A stretch of 64,000 bases of DNA from Actinomadura madurae (GCF_900115095.1 NZ_FOVH01000005.1:186001-250000); one strand, 5' to 3'. Shown: positions 39,391 to 49,182, numbered from the stretch's first letter. Made by a program: numbers and translations. The notes: generated by a model not told the origin, from the sequence alone.

Positions 39391-39723
39391 TCACAGGTAG
39401 GCGGGAGCGCTGTACCCGGACGGTCTGATGATGGGCCGATTGGCCGGGCTCGACGTCTCGCGAGGGCTCTCCCCGCCGGTCGCCACGGAGACCGGGACGG
39501 TGAAGAGACTGACGCGCCGGCCGTCGGCGTGGATCGCCGTGAGCAGCCCGGATGGAAGGGAGTCGAACCAGGTCAGCCGCACCACCCGGGCGCCGGCCGG
39601 GCCGCGGATGCGCAGCCGGCGGGGACGCGGGGCGCAGCAGCCGCAGCCGCAGCCGCAGCCGCAGAGTGGAGGGTGGGGTGATGACAGGCTGATCGTCGTG
39701 CCTTGTCCGCCGGTGTTCCGCAT
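39391..39723 (-). CDS. DUF5994-related protein, N-terminally truncated, with Cys-Gly repeat
   Basis: A 110-aa frame (ATG 39723). Its C-terminal half (RVVRLTWFDSLPSGLLTAIH, ADGRRVSLFTVPVS) closely matches the C-terminal half of the DUF5994 protein at 40143 (REVRLSWFHNPAAGLLTAIY). The N-terminal half of the domain is missing; in its place stands CGCGCGCGCCAPRP, encoded by a GCCGCA-type hexanucleotide run at 39636-39666. The gene is probably a decayed paralogue. Whether the Cys-rich end does anything is unknown. Confidence 0.55.
   Translation of the reverse strand: MRNTGGQGTTISLSSPHPPLCGCGCGCGCCAPRPRRLRIRGPAGARVVRLTWFDSLPSGLLTAIHADGRRVSLFTVPVSVATGGESPRETSSPANRPIIRPSGYSAPAYL
39636..39666 (+). 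repeat. GCCGCA hexanucleotide microsatellite
   Basis: Five tandem copies of a GCCGCA-type unit, reading Cys-Gly repeats on the reverse strand within the truncated DUF5994 frame. Such repeats slip easily, so length may vary between strains without a frame change. Confidence 0.7.
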
Positions 39724-40142
39724 GGCCGGCGCCTTCCTTGAAGTTTCGATCTGTGCGGCGAGTGGGTTTTCATCGGGAATGTTCGCCGGATACTCGGATC
39801 TTACCTGAACAATCTTCAATATGAAAGAAAGGTGGGGAATATTTGCTTGGCGAGGGACTGCGACGTCAGGAATATCGGGGCCGGAGCGTGAAAAAAACCG
39901 TTCCACCTCCGGCCGAGTTCCATCGCGGCAACGGTTAGCAGCGCAAGTGATGGAGTGTGCGCCAAATCGCCTGTGGCAGCAGACGGGTCGCCGGGCTTGG
40001 CTGGGGTCGCGGCCGGTCACTGCTGGTGATCGCGCCTGCTGATCCGGGGCCGCCCGCTCCTCCCCGAGCCGGACGGCCCTGGACCGCCAGCCGTCCGCCC
40101 GTCCACGATCCGCCACAGGGGCGTCCCCGGGTGCCGTGCGGT
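39724..40142. other. 419-bp gap with AT-rich segment
   Basis: Bases 39760-39870 are markedly AT-richer than the rest of the window and may be promoter or foreign sequence. No coding pattern is convincing. Confidence 0.4.
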
Positions 40143-40730
40143 TCAGCGTGCTGCCGGATGTTCGCACAGTCGTCCGCCTTCGGACTCCCAGACGCTTCGG
40201 GCTGCCGATCCGGTCCAGGCCGGATCATGCGGGTCTGCGGGTACGGCCAGGGCGGCCAGCAGGTCGGGGGCGGACAGATGGTTGGCGGGGTGGGCCGCCA
40301 GTTCCAGGGCCGCCCGAGCCGCCGTGCGGCCGGTGGGGGCCGGGACGGTGAGCAGGTCGATGCGGTGGCCGTCGGCGTAGATCGCGGTGAGCAGCCCGGC
40401 GGCGGGGTTGTGGAACCAGCTGAGCCGAACCTCCCTTGTGTCGTTCGGGCCCTCGACGCGGAGTCGGCGGGGGTGGGTGTCCCAGTCGGCCGCCCGCAGC
40501 ATGATGTGGGCGATGGGCCGATGCCCGTCCGGCGGGCCGTGGGCCTGCAAGGCCAGAACGAGCCCGGGCAGTTCGGCGACCGGATCGGCCGAACGGGGCC
40601 ACCAGCCGCCGTCCAGTGGCGTGCGGCCCGGGCCGGTGCGGTCGGCAGGCGCGGACGGCCGCAAGGTCAGCCGGGGAGTCGAGTACGCAGAGAGGCTCAT
40701 GGTCGTTCTTCGTTCAGCGGCGATTCGCAT
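40143..40730 (-). CDS. DUF5994 family protein
   Basis: 195 aa from ATG 40730 (AAAGGGG about 9 nt upstream); ATG 40700 is possible. The DUF5994 signature is TPRLTLRPSAPADRTGPGRT, then PLDGGWWPRSADPVAELPGL and a beta-rich part ending REVRLSWFHNPAAGLL, DGHRIDLLTVP. The family is uncharacterised and actinobacterial, often found near universal stress and Hsp20 genes. It has one truncated and one full paralogue nearby (39391, 41546), a local expansion. Confidence 0.85.
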   Translation of the reverse strand: MRIAAERRTTMSLSAYSTPRLTLRPSAPADRTGPGRTPLDGGWWPRSADPVAELPGLVLALQAHGPPDGHRPIAHIMLRAADWDTHPRRLRVEGPNDTREVRLSWFHNPAAGLLTAIYADGHRIDLLTVPAPTGRTAARAALELAAHPANHLSAPDLLAALAVPADPHDPAWTGSAARSVWESEGGRLCEHPAAR

Positions 40731-41167
40731 GAATCTGTGCCCCTTTCCCCGGGAGCCTCGGATGGAGACCCCAGGGCGGGTTGTTCATCAGGACGGACCG
40801 ACCCGATGGATCAGTGGTGCCCCGCAGATGCACGGGGTTATCGACGTGAGCAGTGCCCCTTGTTCGTGGTGAGCCGGTAAAGCGGATCACCCCAAGAAGG
40901 GGTATGTCATTGTTTACCGAATACCTTTATCTTACCCTCGAAGCGTCCGATATTACCGGTATCTGAAGTAAACTTTGATTGCCTCCCCTGTACCTTTACT
41001 TCACTTCGGCCGGGGCCAGCACCCACATTCCGCGTCCAGTGAAGGGGCGGGATCTCCGCTTCCGGCGACGATTTCGGTTTCCGGATGGACACTCTCAGTC
41101 AGCATCAATTCCCGTCGAGGATAGGAGGCCTCTCGGGGGTTCCGAGGGCGGGGCGCGCCGGCACTGG
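40731..41167. other. 437-bp gap with an AT-rich island at 40905-41000
   Basis: The segment around 40905-40990 is unusually AT-rich (GTTTACCGAATACCTTTATC and similar) for this genome and holds no credible gene. It could be a promoter or a trace of foreign DNA. The rest is noncoding. Confidence 0.4.
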
Positions 41168-41446
41168 TCAGCTGGGGGTGCGGAGGGCGAGGAGCGGCAC
41201 GTCGTCCTCGCAGCAGGGCTCCACGCGCTCCAGGAGCTTGTCGCACAGGTCGGGCAGGGAGAGCTGGGCCAGGTGGGAGCCATCGAGGCGTGTCCCGGTG
41301 AGATCAGGCTCGCCGAGGAGCGGTCGGTGCTCGTCCGGGAAATGCGTGCCGCCGTCGCCGGTGCTCAGCAGGGGCGGGGGATAACCGGCGTTGCACCAGC
41401 GCAAATGCCATGGCCCGGCCGGGCTTCCTTCGACGCGGCCGAACAC
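41168..41446 (-). pseudogene. SpoIIE/PP2C phosphatase C-terminal relic
   Basis: The frame reads HLRWCNAGYPPPLLSTGDGG then jumps to LSLPDLCDKLLERVEPCCED and DVPLLALRTPS, the last strand of a SpoIIE phosphatase. The N-terminal catalytic half and the TDGL segment between the pieces are missing. It is the second phosphatase relic in this region. Confidence 0.7.
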
Positions 41447-41545
41447 GGCGAATATGCCCGATTGTCCAATCGGGCGTGCGGCGAGGCAGGGCTTTGACGC
41501 GACCCACCTCCGGTCACCGGCGAGATCGTCGGCCTCACGGGCGGC

Positions 41546-42025
41546 TCAACCGCGGCGGGTGGAGATGTCGCAGGAGGCCAGGATCTCCTGCGGCATCGCG
41601 ACACCGGTCTCGACCACGGACCTGGCCAGAGCAGCCTCCGCCGAAGAGGGCGCCGCTCCCGGTGGGATGACGAGAAGCAGGATCGGGTCCGCGCGGCCAG
41701 TGGTGACCGCGACCATGTGTTCGCGGTGGGCCAGCCAGCCCACCCTGACCTCGCGCCCCCGGACGATGATGCGGAGCGGGACGGCGTCCCAGTCGTCGAA
41801 GTCGATGTTCACGCGGGTGACCGTGTTCCCCGGCTCGGTCAGGGCGGCCACCAGTTCGGTGAGTTCGGCGGTGGTGTTCCGGGATCGAGGCCACCAGCCG
41901 CCGTCCATGACTCCGCGTCCCGCGCGGCCAGGGGCCAGCCGCAGGCGTGGCGCCGGCGGCATCGCGCTCTCGGCCGACGAGGGTGTGGCGGGCGCCAGGT
42001 CGAGCTGCGTGGTTTCGCGGGCCAT
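41546..42025 (-). CDS. DUF5994 family protein, second full paralogue
   Basis: A 159-aa protein (ATG 42025). It shows the same blocks as the 40143 protein: APRLRLAPGRAGRGVMDGGW, WPRSRNTTAELTELVAALTE, DDWDAVPLRIIVRGREVRVG. The C-terminal half is shorter. Sequence identity with the other copy is modest, so duplication was not recent or the genes came separately. Function unknown. Confidence 0.82.
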   Translation of the reverse strand: MARETTQLDLAPATPSSAESAMPPAPRLRLAPGRAGRGVMDGGWWPRSRNTTAELTELVAALTEPGNTVTRVNIDFDDWDAVPLRIIVRGREVRVGWLAHREHMVAVTTGRADPILLLVIPPGAAPSSAEAALARSVVETGVAMPQEILASCDISTRRG

Positions 42026-42338
42026 GGAAGGGCCCCATTCTCGGTCAGAACGAGACCGGTTCGTATACCGCCGGGGACGGCGCCGGCATGGCGGCCCGCG
42101 CGCGAAATGCCCCCGACATCACGAGTGTACGTCACGGAATGTGCACATCTGGATTTGTAGGCTTACCAGTGACCGGCAAAACTCACCGGCGCCGCGACGG
42201 CTTGTGGATAGCACCGCGATGGCATGCCAAGGGCGTAAACTCGTGGCGACGAGGGATTTCTCGATGCGGGCGGCCAAGCCCGCGTCCCCTGGTTTCTCGA
42301 ATCGCAGGCCCCTCTTAGGGCCAGACAGGTCCGGCGCT

Positions 42339-42533
42339 ATGACGCCGCAACACCATCCCGTCCAGACTATCGGCCGCCTTCCCGGGGCCGCCGGCCTGAC
42401 CCTTGAACGGCGCGCCGACCACATCGTCAGCGGCGAACTCGACGTCTCCTCCACCCCGTCCTTGCGCGAGCGCCCGCATGTCGCGCTGCAGGCCGCCGAC
42501 CGGGCGGCCGAGAAGAGCGGGATTACGACGTGA
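42339..42533 (+). CDS. Short STAS-like fragment coupled to a GAF protein
   Basis: A 65-aa frame from ATG 42339. The stretch LTLERRADHIVSGELDVSST followed by PSLRERPHVALQA resembles the first strand and helix of a STAS domain, but the domain is cut short. The stop overlaps the next GTG start (GTGA), so both are read from one transcript. Probably a truncated antagonist-like gene. Upstream 42026-42338 shows nothing I can support. Confidence 0.35.
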   Translation: MTPQHHPVQTIGRLPGAAGLTLERRADHIVSGELDVSSTPSLRERPHVALQAADRAAEKSGITT

Positions 42534-43138
42534 CAGGCGACGATCTGCCGGCGACCGTCTGGGGGCCGCCGAACATGTCCCGGGGCGCGGCCGACGGACG
42601 GCGGCTGGCCGCGTCGTTCGGCCTCATGGCGGCAGTTCTGGACGGGGTCGCCCTGCCCAGGCTCCTGACGCTCGTGGCCGAGCGGGCCCGCGCCATGGCG
42701 GGCGTTCCGCTGGCGTTCATCGCCCTGCCCACCAAAGAAGCCCACACCTTGCGGATCGATGTCGCCGTCGGTGCAGGCAGCGACCGGATACGCGGGCTGA
42801 CAGTGCGACGCGGCCGGTCGATGCTCGGCCGCGCGTTCAGTTCCCGCCGGGCGCTGTCCGCGCGGATCGTCGCCGACCAGACGCTCAGCGGCCTGCCGGC
42901 CGGCCCGATCCTGATCCTGCCGCTGGACACCGGGGAGGCCACGCGCGGTGTGCTCGCCGTCCTCGGACGGCCGGGCGCGGAGGCGTTCAGCTCATCCACC
43001 GCCCGCCAGCTGCTGCTGTTCGCCGACACCTCCGCCCGCCTGGTCCAGCTGGCCGAGGACCGCCGCGCGACCGACCTTCCGGACCCCGCGGCCGCACAGA
43101 TCATCGCACTGCCCCCGCCGCGGCCCACGCGAATGTGA
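42530..43138 (+). CDS. GAF-domain protein
   Basis: 202 aa from GTG 42530. The GAF fold is suggested by ALPRLLTLVAERARAMAGVP, FIALPTKEAHTLRIDVAVGA and GPILILPLDTGEATRGVLAV. It resembles the sensor part of GAF-linked histidine kinases, but no kinase domain follows because an IS element begins about 20 bp downstream. It may be a truncated sensor or a stand-alone ligand-binding protein. Confidence 0.75.
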   Translation: MTGDDLPATVWGPPNMSRGAADGRRLAASFGLMAAVLDGVALPRLLTLVAERARAMAGVPLAFIALPTKEAHTLRIDVAVGAGSDRIRGLTVRRGRSMLGRAFSSRRALSARIVADQTLSGLPAGPILILPLDTGEATRGVLAVLGRPGAEAFSSSTARQLLLFADTSARLVQLAEDRRATDLPDPAAAQIIALPPPRPTRM

Positions 43139-43158
43139 CATGCGCTAGCGGGGATTCA

Positions 43159-44074
43159 CTGACCCCTTTTCATCCGTCTGGGCGGGCACCGATCACGGCA
43201 TGATCGCGATGGGGACGTTCGGCGGGCGACGTGAAGAAACCCCTGGTAGACGAGTTGATCACCACAACCACCACGTCCGAACCAGGGGCTCCGCATGCTG
43301 TTCTATCGCGCCGCCGTCGATTTGTTGCGTCCAACGCTGAACTACCTGGCCGGAGTGATCCGGCGGCACCGCAAGGCGATCGGGTCGACCTGGCGGTTGC
43401 TCAACCCCGGGCAGCAGGCCCTGCTGGTGCTGGCCCACCTGCGCAAAGGCCAGACGTTCGCCGAGCTCGGGGCCGGGGCCGAGGTGTCGACGAGCACAGC
43501 CTGGCGGTATGTCCAGGAGGCGGTGGCGCTGCTGTCGGCGCGGTCACCGAAGCTGGCGGCGGCGCCGCGCAAGGCCAGACAGGACGGGCTGCACCTGCTG
43601 GTGCTGGACGGCACGCTCATCGCGTGCGACCGGGTGCGGGCCGACCGGCCGTACTACTCGGCCAAGCACCGCTGCCATGGAATGAACGTGCAGGTCATCG
43701 CCGGCCCTGACGGGGCGATCCTGTGGACGTCCGGGGCGCTGCCCGGCCGGACGCACGACCTGACCGCCGCCCGCGTGTGGGGCATCCTGCGCGAGCTGGA
43801 CAAGACCGGGATCATCACGCCGGCCGACAAGGGTTATCAAGGCGCCGAGGCCTGCGTCGTCTTCACCCCGTACAAGGGACGCGACAAGCCCGAGGCCCAG
43901 AAGCAGGCCAACCCTCGCACGCCAGGCTCCGCGGCCCCGGCGAACGCAAACGCCCAGCTCAAGAGTGGCGGCTCCTCCGCAGGCTCCGCTGCAGCCCCGG
44001 CAAGGCCGGCCACCTCGTCAAGGCCATCGCCGTCCTACAGAACTACGAAGCCACCCGAGGATGAAAAGGCTCAG
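43159..44074 (+). mobile_element. Degenerate insertion sequence with CCTTTTCATCC inverted ends
   Basis: The left end (43159 onward, CTGACCCCTTTTCATCCGTC) and the reverse of the right end (44074 inward, CTGAGCCTTTTCATCCTCGG) are imperfect inverted repeats. The element is about 916 bp and carries one damaged transposase. No clear target duplication is visible. Its right end cuts into a histidine kinase relic. Confidence 0.7.
43295..44064 (+). pseudogene. DDE transposase (IS5-like, HTH plus DDE_Tnp_4), frameshifted
   Basis: The frame is good from ATG 43295: an HTH region (KGQTFAELGAGAEVSTSTAW, RYVQEAVALL), first Asp in LLVLDGTLIACDRV, second in DKGYQGAEACVV after SGALPGRTHDLTAARVWGIL. After about 43915 the expected C-terminus alternates between two frames (SHARLRGPGER, NANAQLKS, then WRLLRRLRCSPGKAGHLVKA), ending LQNYEATRG at 44064. 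At least two indels break it. Confidence 0.78.
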
Positions 44075-44089
44075 GGTCGAGTAGACGGT

Positions 44090-44448
44090 CCAGCCGTTCG
44101 TCCACTGCGGGGCCGGCGCTGACCGTGCCGCCGTAGAGCGCGGCGCGTTCGGCCATGCCGGCGAGGCCGAGACCTGCGTCGCCCGGCGATGCCTTCTTCA
44201 TACTGAGCGAACCTGAGGCGACTGTTAGAACGGCGCTCAGGCCGGGTGGCCGCCGGCGCGGGTTCGTCGTCGGTCGGGCCGCTGTCGTGCACGACGATGT
44301 GGACCTGGCAGGGGTCGGCCGCCAGGCTCAGGTCGACGGTGGTGCGCGGGGCGGCGTGCTTGAGGGTGTTGGTCAGGGCCTCCTGCAGGATGCGGAAGGC
44401 GACCAGTTGCACGCCGAGGTCCAGCCGGTCGGGGCTGCCGGATCGCAA
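44090..44448 (-). pseudogene. Histidine kinase ATPase-domain relic (NarL-type partner)
   Basis: One frame has LGVQLVAFRILQEALTNTLK and HAAPRTTVDLSL, the N-box of a HisKA_3-type sensor kinase. A second frame has GDAGLGLAGMAERAALYGGT and VSAGPAVDE, the G-box. The sensor and phosphoacceptor parts are absent and the end is cut by the IS element at 44074. It is nonfunctional. Bases 44449-44600 contain a short helical frame I cannot assign. Confidence 0.75.
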
Positions 44449-44609
44449 TCATCGCAACAGCCGATTTCGCAGCGCTCGGATCTCGTGCTCCAGGGCGACG
44501 TTCGACTCCTTGCGGTGCTCGATGATCACGCTTGTCTCGATCGGGGCTGGGAGACACTTGCGCACGGAAGCAGCCGAGGCTCCTCGGAAATAGCTCTAGT
44601 GAGGTGATC

Positions 44610-45085
44610 TCAGGGATTTTGAACCGGACAACGAGGCTTTCTTTGGCCTGAAGGGTGCGGTTCGGGGAGACACATGGGCATCACGATCCCCCCGTTCACC
44701 GCCTGGAACAAGACGAACGTGCTCATCGGCCGGTAGAGCAGCAGGAGCACACCGATCAGGCCGACCGTGGCCCACGTCCAATTGATCCGCAGCATCAGCT
44801 CGCCGGGGCAATTGACCGACATCGCCAGCCCCGTGAGCAGGTCGACCGAGACCAACATCCCGACGGCGCGGTCATCGCCCGCTTTGCGCAGCAGCAGCAC
44901 GGCACCGACGGCGATGAGCAGGAGCTGCACGCCCCAGATGGCCACCCCCCCGCCGGCGAGCGGTACTGGTCCAAGCAGACCAGGAGCGCAGCGCCCGCCG
45001 AACCCAGCTGCCACAGCCCGACCGTGATGACCGTCGCCATGTCGAACGCCCTGCTGAACCAGACTTGGAACCCGCCGCCGATCAC
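44610..45085 (-). pseudogene. Hypothetical membrane protein, frameshifted
   Basis: The first frame (ATG 45085) reads FSRAFDMATVITVGLWQLGS; after a shift near 44960 a second frame gives VQLLLIAVGAVLLLRKAGDD, VGMLVSVDLLTGLAMSV, WATVGLIGVLLLLYRPMSTF. Together about five membrane helices. It may have been the membrane sensor of a kinase or an unrelated small membrane protein. Confidence 0.5.
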
Positions 45086-45446
45086 CGCTGGTCATCTCGC
45101 CATGTGAGAACGCATCAGCCTGCCGGGCCGGCCGGGACACGGCATGCGCTGGGACGAGGCCGCCCTCGATCGGCTCCGCGTGCGGTGAGCCGCCCGGCCC
45201 ACACCGGGAGTGCCGCACCCATCGCGAACTCAGGTTCTTCTACCAGGCATGAAGCCGAAGTGAAACAAGCCGATGGTACACACTTGATCACTTCGAGAAG
45301 CAGCGAGGAGACACAATTATGGCTGAACACCGGCTCTCCCGGTAGGACATGACGTGAGTCGGCTCCGTCCTTATCTTGCTGGTCACAGCTTGATGCGCCC
45401 CCGTGGCGGCTCTATGGGAAATCACATCATTGACAGGGAGAGACTT
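45086..45446. other. Upstream region of the nucleoside hydrolase, no gene recognised
   Basis: About 360 bp without a convincing gene. Bases 45250-45330 are AT-richer and may hold the promoter of the nucleoside hydrolase. Confidence 0.4.
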
Positions 45447-46454
45447 GTGAGGCGAATGCTGGGCGCCGTGCTCCTCGCCTTACCGCTGCTGCTCCCGGTG
45501 AGCGCGCATGCGCAGGGCCCGAGGCCGCCCGTGATCATCTTCGATACCGATATGGACTACGACGACGTGGCCGCGCTGGCCTACCTCGCCGAGGAACACC
45601 GGCTGGGCAGAATCGACTTGCGCGCCGTCACAGTTGTCAACAACGGCGGAGGGCTGCCTGGGCGGGCGATCCGCAACGCCCGCTGCGTGGTCGAACGGCT
45701 CGGGCTGCACGGCGTCCGGGTGGCCGACGGCTCGAACTCCGCCCCCAACACGTTTCCTGAGGAGATCCTGCAAACCGTCGACAGGGTGGTCACGTCAGTG
45801 ACCCCGGGATGCGACGCGACGGAAACGCCCTCGCGGGTGCGCGCTCCGCAACTGATCCGGCGCGTGCTGAAAGAAGAGCCGGGGGCCCGGATTGTCGTCA
45901 CCGGGCCGCTGAGCAATGTGGCGGCCGCGCTGCCTGAAGCAGCGGGGCGGATCACGTCGATGGGCGGCGCCATCGGCGTGCCGGGAAACCTCTGCTGTGG
46001 CACCCCGCCGGAGTTCGACGGCACGCAGGAGTTCAACTACTGGATCGACCCCGCCGCTTCGCAAACCGTCATCAGGCACAATCCCCAGCCGGTGCACCTG
46101 ATGCCGCTCAACGCCACCGACGACGTGCCCATTACCCAGGAGTTCCTCGACCGGCTCCGCGCAGATCACCATACGCCGGCGGCCGACATCGTCTTCAAGG
46201 CCTACACGCACCCGGACATTGAGCCGCTGATCTCGGCCGGCCTGTTGTTCTGGTGGGATCCGTTGGCCGCGATGACCACCGTCCACCCTGAGATCGTCAA
46301 GTCCACCACCGGACGTGTCGATGTCGTGACCGACGGCCCGGCGGCCGGACGCACTTTCCTCTCCCCGAAGGGGCGGTCGATGACCTACGGCGTCGCCGCC
46401 GACAGAGCAACCTTCGAGGAACGTTTCCTGAACACCCTCAACGGCCGGAGATAA
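45447..46454 (+). CDS. Secreted inosine-uridine-type nucleoside hydrolase
   Basis: GTG 45447 preceded by AGGGAGA gives 335 aa; ATG 45414 and an earlier start at 45354 are possible. The N-terminus is a signal peptide (basic start, then LLALPLLLPVSAHAQ, cleavage after AHAQ or so). The Ca2+-binding N-glycosidase motif is IFDTDMDYDDVAALAYL near residue 34; TGPLSNVAAAL and FNYWIDPAASQTVI follow. The enzyme cleaves the N-glycosidic bond of nucleosides outside the cell for salvage. The canonical DTDPGxDDA is changed at Pro-Gly (DTDMDYDD), as in some actinobacterial relatives. Confidence 0.88.
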   Translation: MRRMLGAVLLALPLLLPVSAHAQGPRPPVIIFDTDMDYDDVAALAYLAEEHRLGRIDLRAVTVVNNGGGLPGRAIRNARCVVERLGLHGVRVADGSNSAPNTFPEEILQTVDRVVTSVTPGCDATETPSRVRAPQLIRRVLKEEPGARIVVTGPLSNVAAALPEAAGRITSMGGAIGVPGNLCCGTPPEFDGTQEFNYWIDPAASQTVIRHNPQPVHLMPLNATDDVPITQEFLDRLRADHHTPAADIVFKAYTHPDIEPLISAGLLFWWDPLAAMTTVHPEIVKSTTGRVDVVTDGPAAGRTFLSPKGRSMTYGVAADRATFEERFLNTLNGRR

Positions 46455-46535
46455 CCGGGAGTCACGGCGGGCCGACCTTGAGCGCGTGCGACTCGGTCGG
46501 GCTACTTCCGGCTGGAGAGCGAACAGGACCGTGAC

Positions 46536-47290
46536 GGAGGAGATGAAGACCGTGAGCCAGGCGGCCTCCATGCCGCCGGCGACCGACCCGGATGTTCAGG
46601 TGGGCGATCTGGTCTGGTTCGATGATCGGTGGAGGCAGCGTCCTCAACGGGCGGGCGTTGGCGATGCCCTGGTGAGGCCGATGCGTGTTGTAGTGGGTCT
46701 CGAACTCGCCGAGTGCGTGAAGCAGGTGCCGCTGGTTCCAGATCAACATGCGGTCCAGGAGTTCACGGCGGCAGGTCTGCACCCACCGCTCCATCACCGC
46801 GTTCACCCTCTGTATCCGCACCCCGCTCAGCACCGTCTGGATTCCGGCATCGACCAGGACAGCGTCGAACAGTCGGGGACTTGCCGTCCCGGTCGCGGAT
46901 CAGGAACCGTGCCCGGCAGCCGGCATCCTCCAGGTCCATGACCAAGTTCCGCGCCGCCCGGGTCACTCACGCTGCGGTCGGGTGGGCGGTGGCGCCCAGA
47001 ACCCGGCCCAGGTGGTGACCGAACGCTCAGGTGCCGGATCGATGCCGGCCTCCTTGAGGATCTCCCAGACCGTGGAAGGCGCCACGTTGATGCCGAGCAC
47101 CAGCAACTCGCCGTGCACCCGCCGATAACCCCAGCTCGGGTTCTCTCGCACCAGTCGCAGTACCAGCAACCGTATGGAGCGGACGGTCGGTGGCCGGCCC
47201 GGCCGCTTGGGTTCGGATCGGGCGGCGTGCCCGCCCCAGATCAGGTCCCGGTGCCAGCGCAGTACTGTGTCCGGCCGTGCGAGCGACAGG
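46536..47290 (-). pseudogene. IS3/IS481-like integrase-core transposase, fragmented
   Basis: Pieces in order on the reverse strand: LLSLARPDTVLRWHRDLIWG and LVLRLVRENPSWGYRRVHGE (HTH part), VTRAARNLVMDLEDAGCRAR (a piece of the rve core), and RVNAVMERWVQTCRRELLDR, ETHYNTHRPHQGIANARPLR (C-terminal core with the catalytic Glu region). The frames differ and the first catalytic Asp segment is missing. It is a decayed IS with no clear terminal repeats. Confidence 0.78.
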
Positions 47291-47500
47291 AGCTCCTCCT
47301 GGCTTGCCTCCCATCACGGAAGCCGGGGCACCTCACCTTTCAGGACGGGGGCGTTGAGGAGCCGGAACCGCAGGTTCAGGGCGGGGCTGATCACCCTGTG
47401 CTCGTCGCGGACGCAGTCCCCGCGATGGACGGCCATCCGCAGCCGGTGTGGGCGATTCCAGGCCGGATGCACCGTCCGGCGGGTGTGAAAGCATGCGGCT

Positions 47501-48582
47501 GTGACGCCCATTGCCACCCGTGAGGGAGCCGCCCGGTTCGCCGCCCGTCTCCTGGCCACCGCCGCCGCTCCGCTCGACCCCGCCTCGGCGGACGGCCCAC
47601 GGGTACTGCACTGGCCGGGGCGCAGGCTGCTGGTGCAGCGCGGGGACACCGAACTGGCCGTCCGCGACCTGGAGGGGGCGGGGGCGGAGGCCCGTTTTCC
47701 CGCGCCGTGGCCTCGCCGGTACGGCTCAGTGGCGGTCTCTCCCGCCGGTGATGTCGCCGTGTTCGCCGGCGTGCACGCCTTGCGGGCCGTGGATTCGACC
47801 GGCGCCGTGCTGTGGGAGATCCGCCACGGTTGCTGGTCCGCCGCCGTGTGCACGACGGCCCATGCCTCGTTCTCCGAGTACGCCGACGATTACCACCACG
47901 GCCACGCCGACAGCGGCTCGGCGGCCTTCTCCTCCGACGGCAAGGTCCTGTGGGCTCACGTCCGCGGCCACATGGGGCACGACACCGAGGAGGAATGGCT
48001 GATCCTCGACGCCGCCGACGGCTCGCTGCTGGCCCGGGTCGCGACGATGACCGTGGGATCGGGCTCCTTCCACTTTCCTCACCCCGATCCGGCGTACATG
48101 GGGCTGTCCATCGCGGAGGGCGAGGAGAGTTCACCCGTGCTGTGGGGACGCTGGGACGGTACGCAGCTCACCGTCCAGCGATTCGTCGAGGAGGTCTTTC
48201 TCGCGGTGAGTCCGTCCGGGGAGCACTTCCTGACGACGGATACGGGGCAGTGGGCCCTCTACCTCCACCAGGCGGAAGACGGCACGGAACTACGGCGACT
48301 GAACGCCGGGGACGCCGTACCCCTCCTTCGGGAGACGACCGCGCTCGCTGGGACTTCGAAGCGGCGTTCCCGTACGACGACATCGCCGTGGCCGGCACCG
48401 AGTACTACGCGAAGGTCCCCCGCCACTGGCTCGTCAACCCACACACAATGGCCCTGCGAGGATCAGTCGTCTACCCCTTCCCTGTCTCGGGGCCTCCCCT
48501 GTCGGCAGGAAAAGACGCTTGGTGCACGGTCTCCAAGGATCAGACCGCTCTCCATCTGTGGGACCTCCCGCACCGGGAATGA
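47501..48582 (+). pseudogene. WD40-like beta-propeller protein with a frameshift
   Basis: GTG 47501 starts MTPIATREGAARFAARLLAT. Repeated blade-like segments follow: RYGSVAVSPAGDVAVFAGVH, SGSAAFSSDGKVLWAHVRGH, EVFLAVSPSGEHFLTTDTGQ. Near 48330 the frame breaks and the expected end continues in another frame (RARWDFEAAFPYDDIAVAGT, SKDQTALHLWDLPHRE). One base or a sequencing error separates the two. If intact the protein is about 360 aa and cytosolic. Function unknown. Confidence 0.65.
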
Positions 48583-48815
48583 GGCAACAGCCCGTGCCCG
48601 GTGCTCAAAGCTGCTCGTCCCCCCGAACGGTGGTTCGCACCGGGACGGCTCTCCTCAACGCCGCCGAGCCTCTTCTCCGTGCTCGGGTTGACGTCCTGCG
48701 GTCCTTCCGGCTGTCCTGGCGAAGACAGCAGGTCGCCGCTCCGATCGTCCGGCGGTGCGGCGGAAGCCCGGCCAGCTCGGCACGGGGCGGCTCGGTGCGC
48801 GATCCTGTCCCCGGA

Positions 48816-49016
48816 TCCCTTTTGAGTAGTGAACCCGCCACGGCGGATCCGACGGCGATTGCCACCCGGACCGGCGTCGAGCTCCAGGTAGAAGTACCAG
48901 GTACCGTGCCGCGGATTCCACGTGGCGCCCTCGTGACGCAACTGTGGGCAGCGGGAAGAAAGTTCCTTTCCGTCCGCACCACGGCATTTACACCTCCTGT
49001 ACGTCGACCCATTCAT
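48816..49016 (-). pseudogene. Tyrosine integrase N-terminal relic
   Basis: From ATG 49016 the product MNGSTYRRCKCRGADGKELS, then HGTWYFYLELDAGPGGNRRR and IRRGGFTTQKG match the arm-binding start of the integrase at 31434. The remainder of the integrase is absent. It shows that a second related element once stood here. Confidence 0.75.
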
Positions 49017-49182
49017 CGAAACCCGGGGCTACATGCCAATTTGCCGCCGTTTCACTAACGCGTGCAGTTCTCGGTCGGAACTGACGAGCTTTCGGCAGAC
49101 CGAGCCACAAGGGTGGCCGCCAGGCGCAGCGCCGCTCCCGCGGGTCCTGAGCCGGATAGTGCGGGGGATCTCTGCCAGGTAG

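Noticed and set aside
40907..41092. 61-aa reverse frame in the AT-rich island
   Set aside because: No ribosome binding site, no domain and atypical composition; better explained as noncoding AT-rich DNA.
42119..42745. 208-aa reverse frame opposite the GAF gene
   Set aside because: It is antisense to a better-supported coding frame and lacks any domain.
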